From an uncultured Oscillospiraceae bacterium (GTDB lineage Bacteria > Bacillota > Clostridia > Oscillospirales > Acutalibacteraceae), in contig UQSH01000010.1 of the NCBI GenBank assembly GCA_900543795.1, positions 1-45,040 on the forward strand: a DNA stretch of 45,040 nt, read 5' to 3'. How positions within the stretch are numbered: the first letter of the stretch is position 1; every line of letters begins with the position of its first letter. The notes under the pieces were generated by a model that was not told the origin of the DNA, searched no databases, and worked only from the letters and a program-made list of their open reading frames with translations. The translations under genes and the position numbers were made by a program. This document shows, piece after piece, positions 1 to 8,285 of this stretch.

Positions 1-16
1 AAAATTTTATATCATA

Positions 17-1882
17 TTACATATCAACAACAATTGTGTTTTCCGGAACCTCAATCCAGTAATTAAGCGTTAAGCACTTTGAGGAATTAACAAGCCTAAC
101 ATCCGCACCGGGAGCAACATTAATAACAGGAATATCGTCCGAAGCGAGCTTTGAATAAACATTATCATAAGCCTGCTGATTTTCCTCATTAACAACATCC
201 ATATATATACCGTTATTTGAGCAATCTCCGTTATATGTATATCCGCCCTTGAAGCCATCAAGGCAAGCCTTTACGGCAGATGCATAATCCTTAACTGCCG
301 TTGAGAAATAATTATCCCAGCCGCACTGCCAATTCTCTGCACCGATTGCAAGCTTTTGATAGCTGTATTTCCAGGTTGCGTCTGCAACTGCATTACATTC
401 ATCATTGCCGCCTGCAAAAATTATCGAATCGCCCGAATCATACATTTTTTCAACTACTGCCTGGTAACGGTTTACCATTTCATAGCTTGTGTTTGGATAG
501 AACTCATTTTCCATTTCAATTCCTGCGCCATAGCCATCGGAATCCTCATTAGACCAATGAGTGAATATATATCCCTCCATAGGCTCTGCGGCAGAAACCT
601 CAACATAATCGCCCGGAAGATATGAGCCTGTTTGCGTTAAATCATATGCGGCACCCTCGCCCATAACAACTGTTACATCAAAGGTTGGCTTTTCACTTTC
701 AGTATAAACGGGAGTTAGCGTTACGCCCTGTGTTTCATCGGAAATATGAACCCAAGTGGTTGACGCATAAATATCATCAATAACTCCCTCGGCATCTGTG
801 CTGATTTCCCAGCGGTCAAATTTCATACCGGGCTGAGCGGCAGGAGCCTTAACCTCGCAGGAGCCTCCTGCAACAACATACTGCGTTTGAGCCTCTGCTT
901 CATAGCCCTCGGGAGAATTTACCGTTACGGGATATGTTGTAGAATCAGCCTCTTTATAAACAGCGGTTATTGTGCAGCTGCACTTTTCAACAAGAAGATT
1001 TGTTTCGCTTTTCTTTGTTGTTGAAAGATTAACCTTTTTATCCTTAACGCCTTCGGTGTTGCTCTTATATTCCCAATGGTCAAAAACCATTCCCTCGGGA
1101 GCGGGATTTGCCTTAACGGTTACATTAGAGCCTTCTGTATAGGTTCCCGAGCCCGTTCCGTTTTCAACCTTAACAACATAACATTCTTCATTGATATTTT
1201 CGATTTTTTCATAATTTGCGGTTATAGTAAAATCATAATCAAAATCAAGGAAGGGAGAATCATAGTCGGCATAATCAAGAGTTACGGGGATACCGAGCTC
1301 ATCGGCGGCATAGGCGGCTCCCTGAACGAAGCCGGCGCCGTAGCTGCTTGATGTTTCCGAATTAACCGAGCCGAAATATCCAAGCTTTGTGTTACCGCTT
1401 ATAACGGCATTATATCCTGCAAGAAATCCGCTTTGGATGCTGCTGAATGAAATGCACATAACATTATTTATAAAAGCGTCTGTTTCATCATTCTCTGCGT
1501 GAGGCTTGCCGTCAACAAGAATGAAATTAATTTCGGGATAATTTCTTGAAGCCTCAAAAGCCGCAACCTCAAACACCTCTGACGGAAGAACAATATATTT
1601 TGCTCCCCTATCGGCGGCAAGGTCGATATATTTAAGTGCAGTATCGGTTGTCAGCACGCTGTCTTCCTCAACGGGCGGCTGATAATAGCGATATGTTACG
1701 CCTGCCTCCTCTGCGAAATCCTTAACGCCTTTCCATGCGCTTTCATTATAGGCTCCGTCCGTTACCGTTGCACCGTCGGTTATAAGCACAACATCGTAGG
1801 ACAGTTCCTCTGCCTTTGAGCAGCCTGTGAAAGCCGCAAGTGCAAGAACTGCACACAATATTAATGAAACTGCTTTTTTCAT
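17..1882 (-). CDS. BMP/PnrA-family nucleoside-binding lipoprotein with inserted InlB-like repeats
   Basis: This is a 621-aa lipoprotein. Residues 1-21 form a signal peptide ending in a lipobox-like FTGC, so Cys21 should be lipidated and the protein held outside the membrane. Residues about 28-205 (VVLITDGATVTDGAYN, then a YIVLP strand) and about 461-621 (YDSGDSIIFAGG) look like the two halves of a BMP/PnrA periplasmic-binding fold, the family that feeds nucleosides to ABC importers. Between them lie about 250 residues with three divergent copies of an InlB B-repeat-like unit, each centred on an aromatic motif: DHW near 269, DRW near 357, THW near 442. The start is set by GGAGGG four bases upstream of the ATG. 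A purine nucleoside phosphorylase is divergently encoded next door, which supports a nucleoside ligand. The permease and ATPase are not in the window. The family call is good; the ligand is inferred. Confidence 0.75.
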   Translation of the reverse strand: MKKAVSLILCAVLALAAFTGCSKAEELSYDVVLITDGATVTDGAYNESAWKGVKDFAEEAGVTYRYYQPPVEEDSVLTTDTALKYIDLAADRGAKYIVLPSEVFEVAAFEASRNYPEINFILVDGKPHAENDETDAFINNVMCISFSSIQSGFLAGYNAVISGNTKLGYFGSVNSETSSSYGAGFVQGAAYAADELGIPVTLDYADYDSPFLDFDYDFTITANYEKIENINEECYVVKVENGTGSGTYTEGSNVTVKANPAPEGMVFDHWEYKSNTEGVKDKKVNLSTTKKSETNLLVEKCSCTITAVYKEADSTTYPVTVNSPEGYEAEAQTQYVVAGGSCEVKAPAAQPGMKFDRWEISTDAEGVIDDIYASTTWVHISDETQGVTLTPVYTESEKPTFDVTVVMGEGAAYDLTQTGSYLPGDYVEVSAAEPMEGYIFTHWSNEDSDGYGAGIEMENEFYPNTSYEMVNRYQAVVEKMYDSGDSIIFAGGNDECNAVADATWKYSYQKLAIGAENWQCGWDNYFSTAVKDYASAVKACLDGFKGGYTYNGDCSNNGIYMDVVNEENQQAYDNVYSKLASDDIPVINVAPGADVRLVNSSKCLTLNYWIEVPENTIVVDM

Positions 1883-1916
1883 AGTACCCTCCGCAAAATG
1901 AAAATATCACGAATTA

Positions 1917-1945
1917 ATAATAACAAAATTAATTTAATAATGCAA
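1917..1945 (-). promoter_or_regulatory. Promoter of the BMP lipoprotein gene
   Basis: On the minus strand TTGCAT (1940-1945) is followed after 17 nt by TATTAT (1917-1922), about 35 nt upstream of the start codon. It lies back to back with the promoter of the purine salvage operon, so the two units could share regulation. Confidence 0.5.
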
Positions 1946-1955
1946 TAGCATTTTA

Positions 1956-1984
1956 TTGATTTAATTATTAAAATAAATTATAAT
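1956..1984 (+). promoter_or_regulatory. Promoter of the purine/MTA salvage operon
   Basis: TTGATT (1956-1961), a 17-nt spacer and TATAAT (1979-1984) lie about 30 nt upstream of the phosphorylase ATG at 2015. No riboswitch-sized leader fits between them. Confidence 0.6.
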
Positions 1985-2014
1985 AAAAGCATAATTTTAA
2001 TTAACGGTGATATT

Positions 2015-2833
2015 ATGCTGAAAAAACAGGTTGATTTTATTAGAAGCAAAACGGATTTCATTCCGGATATTGCTATTGTTTTAGGCTCGGGCTTGGGTGC
2101 CTTTGCACAGGAAATTAAAGAAGATTTTTCTGTTGATTTTAAAGATATACCCGATTTTCCTGTTTCAACCGCTCCGCTTCACGCAGGCAGGCTTGTTATG
2201 GGAACGCTTCAAGGCGCAAGGGTTATTTGTATGCAGGGACGGGTTCATTTTTATGAGGGCTACTCTGCAAAGCAGATTGCCAACCCCATTAGGCTGATGA
2301 GGGCTTTGGGTGCAAGGGTGCTTATACTTACCAACGCCTCGGGAGGAATCAGCAAGGATTTGAATGCCGGAGACTTGATGATTATTGACGACCATATTTC
2401 CTGCTTTGTTGACTCCCCTCTTATCGGTGCAAACGATGAGGGCATTGGTCCCAGATTTCCCGATATGAGTGATGTTTACAGTAAAAGGCTTCGCAGCATT
2501 ATATCAAAATGTGCAGTTGAAGCAGGAATTGATATTAAACACGGTGTTTATGTTCAGCTCAAAGGGCCTGCCTTTGAAACAAAGGCGGAAATCAAAATGC
2601 TTGCACAATTAGGCGCAGATGCTGTTGGAATGAGCACTGCCGTTGAAGCGCAGACAGGAAGGCATTGCGGCTTTGAGGTTTGCGCAATCAGCGTTATAAC
2701 AAACCTTGCGTGCGGATTAACGAACAAGCCCGTTACTGCCGAGGAGGTTTCCGAAACAGCTGATAAATCGGCCTTGAAATTCAAGGAATTATTAATTAAA
2801 GCGATTGAGAGCATTAATGATGGAAAATATTAA
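2015..2833 (+). CDS. punA: Purine nucleoside phosphorylase (trimeric, PNP/MTAP family)
   Basis: The 272-aa length is typical of trimeric PNPs. Family landmarks are in order: the phosphate-binding GSGLG near residue 28, HAGR near 60, LTNASGG near 110, AFETKAEI near 190, VGMST near 207 and SVITNLACG near 230. The Asn in ITN is the residue that selects 6-oxopurines (inosine, guanosine) in PNPs; MTA phosphorylases carry Asp there. The enzyme splits nucleosides with phosphate into base and pentose-1-phosphate in the cytoplasm. It is first in a tight operon with mtnA and an amidohydrolase, and its end overlaps the mtnA start, so it may act on deaminated methylthioadenosine as well as ordinary nucleosides. 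A GGTGA site precedes the ATG. Confidence 0.9.
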   Translation: MLKKQVDFIRSKTDFIPDIAIVLGSGLGAFAQEIKEDFSVDFKDIPDFPVSTAPLHAGRLVMGTLQGARVICMQGRVHFYEGYSAKQIANPIRLMRALGARVLILTNASGGISKDLNAGDLMIIDDHISCFVDSPLIGANDEGIGPRFPDMSDVYSKRLRSIISKCAVEAGIDIKHGVYVQLKGPAFETKAEIKMLAQLGADAVGMSTAVEAQTGRHCGFEVCAISVITNLACGLTNKPVTAEEVSETADKSALKFKELLIKAIESINDGKY

Positions 2834-3794
2834 ATTTGAAAATAACAGGCTTTTTATTCTTGACCAAACAAGGCTTCCGAATGAAGAGCTTTATAAGGAA
2901 ATGAAAAGCATTGAGGACTGCTTCAACGCAATAAAAAGGCTTGAGGTTAGAGGCGCCCCGGCAATAGGAATTTTTGCCGGATACGCACTTGCACTTTTTC
3001 ACTCAAAAAGCATAGAACAGGCAAAGAAATATCTTGACTCCTCACGCCCGACGGCAGTTAATCTTTCGTGGGCAACGGAAAGGATTTTGAACGCTTATAA
3101 AAACGGAAAAGACCTTATTGAAGAAGCAAGGGCTATTCATCTTGAAGATATTGAAATGTGCCGCAAAATCAGCGAATACGGGCTATCACTGCTTAAAGAC
3201 GGAGACGGCATACTGACTCATTGCAACGCAGGAGAGCTTGCAACCTCAAAATACGGAACAGGTCTCGGTCCGCTTATTTTGGGAAAGGAAAGGGGCTATA
3301 ATTTCAAGGTTTATACAGATGAAACAAGACCGCTTCTTCAAGGCGCAAGGCTGACCTCCTACGAGCTTGAAAAGCACGGAATAGATGTTACACTTATATG
3401 CGACAATATGGCAGGGCTTGTTATGAAAAAGGGGCTTATCAATGCCGTTCTTGTTGGGTGCGACAGAGTTGCGGCTAACGGCGACACGGCTAATAAAATC
3501 GGCACAAGCTCCGTTGCTGTGCTTGCAAGGTATTACGGGATACCCTTTTATGTTTTGGGACCTTATTCAACCGTTGATTTCAGCATAAAAACAGGAGATG
3601 AAATTATAATTGAAGAGCGAGAGGCTGACGAAATTAAGAATATGTTTTTTGAAAAGCCGACCGCCCTTCCCCAAACAAAATGCTTTAATCCGTCATTTGA
3701 TGTAACCGACCATTCGCTGATAACGGCAATTATAACCGACAAAGGGATTGCATATCCCCCGTTTGACAAAAATTTAAAGGAGATTTTGCTTTGA
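2817..3794 (+). CDS. mtnA: S-methyl-5-thioribose-1-phosphate isomerase
   Basis: This is a 325-aa member of the eIF2B-like aldose-ketose isomerase family. RGAPAIG (about 45-51) binds phosphate. The catalytic Cys136 is in THCNAGELAT and the catalytic Asp216 is in VGCDR. It converts methylthioribose-1-phosphate to methylthioribulose-1-phosphate, and relatives take 5-deoxyribose-1-phosphate. I chose the ATG at 2817 (another ATG follows at once); the open frame extends upstream to a TTG at 2805 that lacks a ribosome site. The start lies inside the 3' end of the phosphorylase gene, so the two are translationally coupled. Its product would need a kinase- or aldolase-type follow-up enzyme that is not in this window. 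Confidence 0.92.
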   Translation: MMENIKFENNRLFILDQTRLPNEELYKEMKSIEDCFNAIKRLEVRGAPAIGIFAGYALALFHSKSIEQAKKYLDSSRPTAVNLSWATERILNAYKNGKDLIEEARAIHLEDIEMCRKISEYGLSLLKDGDGILTHCNAGELATSKYGTGLGPLILGKERGYNFKVYTDETRPLLQGARLTSYELEKHGIDVTLICDNMAGLVMKKGLINAVLVGCDRVAANGDTANKIGTSSVAVLARYYGIPFYVLGPYSTVDFSIKTGDEIIIEEREADEIKNMFFEKPTALPQTKCFNPSFDVTDHSLITAIITDKGIAYPPFDKNLKEILL

Positions 3795-5275
3795 TAAGAT
3801 TTTATAACGGCAGGGGTCTCGCCTTAAAAAACGGGCTTGAAATAACAGACGACGAGGTTTGGGTTGAAGGCTCGGAAATTTGCTTTGTCGGCAAAGGCTT
3901 TAACAAAAGGGCAGACAGAGAGATAAACCTCGACGGCAAGCTTATTATGCCTGCATTTAAAAATGCTCACACTCATTCGGCAATGACCTTTGCAAGAAGC
4001 CTTGCAGACGATTTGCCTCTTCAACCGTGGCTTTTCGATATGATTTTTCCGCTTGAAGCAAAGCTTTTGCCGAATGATATATACACACTTTCCCAGCTTG
4101 CGTTTCTTGAATACTTAACGAGCGGAATTTCCTCCTGCTTTGATATGTATTATTTCCCGGAAAATATGGCAAAGGCTTCGCAGGATTTCGGATTTAGAAC
4201 GGTTATGACCAGCGGCTTAAACAATTTTAAGGAAAACATACCTTTGCTTGAAGAATACTATAAAAAATATAATTCCTACGGCGACCTTGTTTCATATAAG
4301 CTTGGCTTTCACGCCGAATACACCACCTCTGTTGAGCTAATGAAGGGCATTGCAGGTCTTGCCGAAAAATATGAGGCACCTGTTTTTATGCATTCCTCGG
4401 AAACGGAAAGCGAGGTTAAGGAATGCCTTGAAAGACACGGCAAAACACCGACATTGCTTTTTGACGAGCTTGGACTTTTTAACTACGGCGGCGGTGCCTT
4501 TCACAGCGTTTGGCTGACGGATGAGGATATGGAAATATATAAAAATCGAGGAGTTTACGCAGTTTTAAATTCCGGTTCAAACGCAAAGCTTGCATCGGGC
4601 ACGGCACCCGTTATCAAGATGGCAGAAAAAGGAATAAGGCTTGCAATTGGAACAGACGGACCGAGCAGCAACAATGCACTCGATATGTTCCGAGAAATGC
4701 ACTTAACTGCGGCACTTCAAAAGCTTTCACAAAACGACGCCTCTGCCTGCGACGCAAACGAAATTATAAAATGGGCAACGGTTGGCTCGGCACATTGTAT
4801 GGGGCTATATGACTGCGATATTATTGATACAGGCAAGAAAGCGGATTTAACCGTTATTAATCTTAACAGACCGAATATGCAGCCGATTAATAATATTGTT
4901 AAAAATCTTGTTTACAGCGGTTCAAAGGAAAATGTTTATATGACGGTTGTTAACGGTAAAATTCTTTACGAAAACGGAGAATTTCCGCAAGCAGACGCCG
5001 AGAAAATCTATTATGAAGCACAAAAAATTACAGACAGACTTAAAGGTAAAAAAAACGGGCAGCTCATATTTGAACTGCCCGTTATTTTGTTCATTGTTCG
5101 GAAACGGTTTGCTTTTGCGAAATTATTTGTTGATAAAAATCAAGGGCTGAATCTGTTGCGGCTGTTCCTGCTTCGTCATACGGATAAAGCACACCGAAAA
5201 CATGCGGCAGGCTTTTGCCGAATGCCTCCTTATCATAATCTGCAAGCTCACATTTTACGCCCTTATCCTGCATAA
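3791..5275 (+). CDS. Amidohydrolase, 5-methylthioadenosine/S-adenosylhomocysteine deaminase-like (MtaD type), abnormal 3' end
   Basis: The metal ligands of the ATZ/TRZ amidohydrolase family are visible: HTH at 60-62, His174 (GFHAEY), His201 (MHSSE) and Asp289 (GTDGPSSNN). Such enzymes deaminate MTA, SAH or 5'-deoxyadenosine to the inosine analogue. The start is a TTG at 3791 with AAGGAG eight bases upstream; it overlaps the mtnA stop. Family-like sequence ends near residue 425, but the frame then runs without a stop through a terminator hairpin (5054-5083) and about 185 nt into the convergent esterase gene, adding about 67 residues with no family likeness. Just before the hairpin is a run of eight A's; one extra A would give a stop at about 5072. 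A frameshift, real or an assembly error, is the likely cause of the odd tail. Function good; 3' end doubtful. Confidence 0.8.
   Translation: MIRFYNGRGLALKNGLEITDDEVWVEGSEICFVGKGFNKRADREINLDGKLIMPAFKNAHTHSAMTFARSLADDLPLQPWLFDMIFPLEAKLLPNDIYTLSQLAFLEYLTSGISSCFDMYYFPENMAKASQDFGFRTVMTSGLNNFKENIPLLEEYYKKYNSYGDLVSYKLGFHAEYTTSVELMKGIAGLAEKYEAPVFMHSSETESEVKECLERHGKTPTLLFDELGLFNYGGGAFHSVWLTDEDMEIYKNRGVYAVLNSGSNAKLASGTAPVIKMAEKGIRLAIGTDGPSSNNALDMFREMHLTAALQKLSQNDASACDANEIIKWATVGSAHCMGLYDCDIIDTGKKADLTVINLNRPNMQPINNIVKNLVYSGSKENVYMTVVNGKILYENGEFPQADAEKIYYEAQKITDRLKGKKNGQLIFELPVILFIVRKRFAFAKLFVDKNQGLNLLRLFLLRHTDKAHRKHAAGFCRMPPYHNLQAHILRPYPA
5054..5083. terminator. Bidirectional terminator between the amidohydrolase and esterase genes
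   Basis: The inverted repeat AACGGGCAG / CTGCCCGTT has a 12-nt centre. On the minus strand it is followed by eight U's, making it a strong end for the pyr operon. On the plus strand it is followed by ATTTTGTT. Confidence 0.8.
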
Positions 5276-6245
5276 GCTCATACGCCTTTAATGTTTGAGA
5301 ATGGGCAAGAGTGTCTCCGCTGCTTGTGATAAAATATGTTGGCGGAACATCCTTTGCATAATCAATTATTTCATCAAGGTCCATATAATTATAGGTTGGC
5401 TTATCCTTATATCCCTTACCCCAAAGCGGCTTTGTGTAAGCGCTGAACATACCTCCGCTTTTCATATAAGAAACGGGAGAGGTCAGTAGCAGGGCAGTTA
5501 TATCCATATCTGCATCAACCGTGTTAAAAACAGATTGCAGCTCCTCGCTTTGAAGAATAATTGCAGAATAAACCGCAAGCTGACCGCCTGCACTGTCTCC
5601 CGTGAGCAAAATATTATCTTCGTCGCAGGGATAGCTGCTCATATTTTGAGAAATCCATTGAAGTGCAAAAGCAACATCCTGTATCTGCTCCTCAACGGTT
5701 ACATCGGGAACAAGGCGATAGCTGATATTAAACACAACATATCCCCTGCTCGCAAGGCCGAGGCAATAATTATCGTTTAAATCCTTATCGGCATACATCC
5801 AGCCGCCGCCGTGAATATCAATAATAACAGGCAATTTATCCTGTGCAGAAGCGTTATCGGGATACATAACATCCAGCTTATGATAATGATTGCCGTCGTC
5901 AATATACGGAATATCGGCAATCTCAATAACATTATCGGGAGGAGTTTGGGCAGCGTGCTTTTTCTTATCTCCGCCATCGCAAAACCGCCAAACCATCTGC
6001 ATAAATTTTACAACCGGATTTTTATCAAGTCCCTCTGCCGCCTCGCTTTGATATTCAACAGTATCGGAGGTGATCATACCGCCGACAAATATTGCATTTT
6101 CATCTGCTTCGGATTTAGGCAGAGTTGTTATATGTATAAACAATGCGGCAATAACTGCAATTGAAGCAATTACGGCAACGGCAATAATCAACGCCTTCAA
6201 CCCCTTGCTTTTTGATTTTTTGTTTTCTTCAACAGCCTGTGGCAT
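5091..6245 (-). CDS. Membrane-anchored alpha/beta hydrolase (HSL/esterase family)
   Basis: This 384-aa protein starts with a basic tail and one membrane segment (about 17-41, AVAVIASIAVIAALF), so the catalytic domain is probably extracellular. The domain has the HGGGW oxyanion motif, the nucleophile elbow GDSAGG, an Asp candidate in SSGD and the His in LPHVFG. These are hallmarks of carboxylesterases and hormone-sensitive-lipase-like enzymes. The natural substrate cannot be read from the sequence. AAGGAG lies eight bases before the ATG. Its start overlaps the end of pyrI by 17 nt and the pyr terminator follows it, so it is the last gene of the pyrimidine operon, although nothing in its sequence connects it to pyrimidines. 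Confidence 0.8.
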   Translation of the reverse strand: MPQAVEENKKSKSKGLKALIIAVAVIASIAVIAALFIHITTLPKSEADENAIFVGGMITSDTVEYQSEAAEGLDKNPVVKFMQMVWRFCDGGDKKKHAAQTPPDNVIEIADIPYIDDGNHYHKLDVMYPDNASAQDKLPVIIDIHGGGWMYADKDLNDNYCLGLASRGYVVFNISYRLVPDVTVEEQIQDVAFALQWISQNMSSYPCDEDNILLTGDSAGGQLAVYSAIILQSEELQSVFNTVDADMDITALLLTSPVSYMKSGGMFSAYTKPLWGKGYKDKPTYNYMDLDEIIDYAKDVPPTYFITSSGDTLAHSQTLKAYELMQDKGVKCELADYDKEAFGKSLPHVFGVLYPYDEAGTAATDSALDFYQQIISQKQTVSEQ

Positions 6246-6675
6246 AATTACCGCTCCTTAGCTGTTTATTGGCTTTTGTTTCACAGTATATGCAACGATA
6301 AGTGCCCTTATTATCTGTTAGCACAAATTCATAATCAACGGCATCCTCAACATTGGAAATGCAACGGGGATTAGAGCATTTAACAACATTAACTATTCTT
6401 TTGGGAAGAGTTAATGTTTTCTTTTGAGCAACAGAGTTTTTAATAACATTAACTGTTATGTTCGGATCAATAAAGCCGAGCACATCTAAATTCAAATCAA
6501 TAAGCTCGTTAACCTTAATTATATCCTTTATGCCGAGCTTTTTTGATTTTGCATTTTGAATTATTGCAACCTGGCAGCTTAATTTATCAAGGCCGAGTGC
6601 CTCATAAACCCGCATACCGTTGCCGGCGGTTATATGATCGAGCACATAGCCGTTTTCTATTTCATCAATCTTCAT
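6229..6675 (-). CDS. pyrI: Aspartate carbamoyltransferase regulatory subunit
   Basis: The 148-aa protein has the N-terminal allosteric domain (DHITAGNGMRVYEALG, where nucleotides bind) and a C-terminal zinc domain with the four cysteines in CSNPRC and YRCIYC. It joins PyrB to form the class B ATCase and gives feedback control by pyrimidine nucleotides. Its ATG overlaps the pyrB stop as ATGA, so translation is coupled. With pyrI present, flux through the pathway is probably controlled at the enzyme level, which matters because the operon lacks a visible attenuator. Confidence 0.95.
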   Translation of the reverse strand: MKIDEIENGYVLDHITAGNGMRVYEALGLDKLSCQVAIIQNAKSKKLGIKDIIKVNELIDLNLDVLGFIDPNITVNVIKNSVAQKKTLTLPKRIVNVVKCSNPRCISNVEDAVDYEFVLTDNKGTYRCIYCETKANKQLRSGNYATGC

Positions 6676-7598
6676 TTAAGAGAACCTCCCCACCTGAGAA
6701 GCGTTATTATAAGTGCCATTCTTATATATTTTCCGTTCATAGCCTGCTCAAAATATTTTGCACGCGGATCTTTATCAACCTCGGTGGTTATCTCATTCAC
6801 TCTTGGGAGCGGATGCATAATAGTTAAATCGCTTTTAGCATTTTCAAGCTTATCCGGGCTTAAAATGAATGCGTCCTTATGCTTCAAATATTCATCCTCA
6901 GAGAAGAAGCGTTCACGCTGAATACGAGTCATATAAAGTATATCGAGCGAGGGCATGGCCTCCTCCATATTTTCCGTTTCTATATATTCAATTCCCTTTT
7001 CGTTTAAATAATCCGTTTTGATATAATCGGGAACGCCAAGCTCCTTTGGAGAGATAAGAACAAATTTAATATTACTGTATCTGCACATTGCTTTTATTAG
7101 GCTATGCACCGTTCTGCCGAATTTTAAATCACCGCAAAGTCCGATTGTTAAATTATCAAATCTGCCCTTTTCACGATAAACCGTCAGCAAATCGGTCAGC
7201 GTTTGAGTTGGGTGGCTATGACCTCCGTCGCCCGCATTGATAACGGGAACAAGACTTTTATAGGATGCAACCCTCGGAGCTCCCTCAATAGGATGACGCA
7301 TTGCGATTATATCTGCATAGCAGGAAACAACTCTTATAGTGTCGCCAACACTTTCGCCCTTTGACGCAGACGAGGAATTGGCCTCTGAAAAGCCGATAAC
7401 ATTTCCGCCGAGCTCCATCATTGCCGCCTCAAAGGAAAGCCTTGTTCGTGTGCTTGGCTCAAAAAAGAGCGTTGCAAGCTTTTTGCCCCTGCACATTTCG
7501 GAATACTCATCCTTATTTGCAATAATGTCCATTGCAAGCTCAACAAGCTCATCAATTTCGTTAACGGTTAAATCTGTTGTGTCTAAACAATGGCGCAT
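6672..7598 (-). CDS. pyrB: Aspartate carbamoyltransferase catalytic subunit
   Basis: This 308-aa enzyme joins carbamoyl phosphate and aspartate in the second step of UMP synthesis. The carbamoyl-phosphate loop FFEPSTRTR is at 45-53, HPTQTLTDLLT lies near 128, and MHPLPRVNE is near 260. The length is standard for the family. AAGGGAG precedes the ATG by seven bases. It sits between pyrE and pyrI in the operon and overlaps pyrI by 4 nt. Confidence 0.96.
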   Translation of the reverse strand: MRHCLDTTDLTVNEIDELVELAMDIIANKDEYSEMCRGKKLATLFFEPSTRTRLSFEAAMMELGGNVIGFSEANSSSASKGESVGDTIRVVSCYADIIAMRHPIEGAPRVASYKSLVPVINAGDGGHSHPTQTLTDLLTVYREKGRFDNLTIGLCGDLKFGRTVHSLIKAMCRYSNIKFVLISPKELGVPDYIKTDYLNEKGIEYIETENMEEAMPSLDILYMTRIQRERFFSEDEYLKHKDAFILSPDKLENAKSDLTIMHPLPRVNEITTEVDKDPRAKYFEQAMNGKYIRMALIITLLRWGGSLK

Positions 7599-7625
7599 AA
7601 AACCACTCCCTTTAAACAGTTTTTC

Positions 7626-8267
7626 TTATAAATTCATCCAAGACGGATCCTGCGGATTAGCCATAAAGGCTTTAAGCTTTGCAACATCGCCCGATTTAAT
7701 ATATCCCTCTTCTGCGGCAATGCCAACAAGAGTTTCAAAATCGCAAAGGCTGTGATTAATAACATTTGCATCATTTAATCTGTCTTTTCCCTTTTGCATA
7801 CCGTAGGTGAAAATTGAAGCAACGCCGAGAACATTTGCACCTGCTTCACGAAGCACATCAACAACCTCAAGCACCGAGCCGCCTGTTGAAATCAAATCCT
7901 CGATAACAACAACCTTTTGCCCCTTTTCAAGCCTTCCCTCAATCTGATTCTGTCTGCCGTGGTCCTTATGTCCCGAGCGAACATAACCCATAGGCATATC
8001 AAGAATAGTTGCAGTTATGGCGGCGTGTGCAATTCCTGCTGTTGAGGTTCCCATAAGCACCTCTGCCTCGGGGAAATACTCCTTAACCGTTTCTGCAAGA
8101 CCTGCTTCAACATCCTTTCTGACCTCAGGGGCTGAAAGCGTTAAGCGATTATCGCAATAAATGGGGCTTTTGATACCCGAAGCCCATGTAAACGGCTCCT
8201 CCGGTCTTAAAAATACTGCCTTAATTGAAAGTAAATCCTTTGCTATTTGTTCCTTTGTGATACTCAT
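7626..8267 (-). CDS. pyrE: Orotate phosphoribosyltransferase
   Basis: This 213-aa enzyme adds phosphoribosyl from PRPP to orotate to make OMP. The PRPP-binding signature VVVIEDLISTGGS lies near residues 118-130, and the N-terminal part has FTWASGIKSPIYCDNR as in other OPRTases. The start ATG has AGGAG seven bases upstream. It lies 18 nt after pyrF and 27 nt before pyrB in one transcript. Confidence 0.95.
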   Translation of the reverse strand: MSITKEQIAKDLLSIKAVFLRPEEPFTWASGIKSPIYCDNRLTLSAPEVRKDVEAGLAETVKEYFPEAEVLMGTSTAGIAHAAITATILDMPMGYVRSGHKDHGRQNQIEGRLEKGQKVVVIEDLISTGGSVLEVVDVLREAGANVLGVASIFTYGMQKGKDRLNDANVINHSLCDFETLVGIAAEEGYIKSGDVAKLKAFMANPQDPSWMNL

Positions 8268-8285
8268 CTTTTTTCTCCTAATTAA

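Noticed and set aside
2805..2816. Upstream TTG start for mtnA
   Set aside because: It adds four residues, has no ribosome site and lies inside punA; the ATG pair at 2817/2820 is better.
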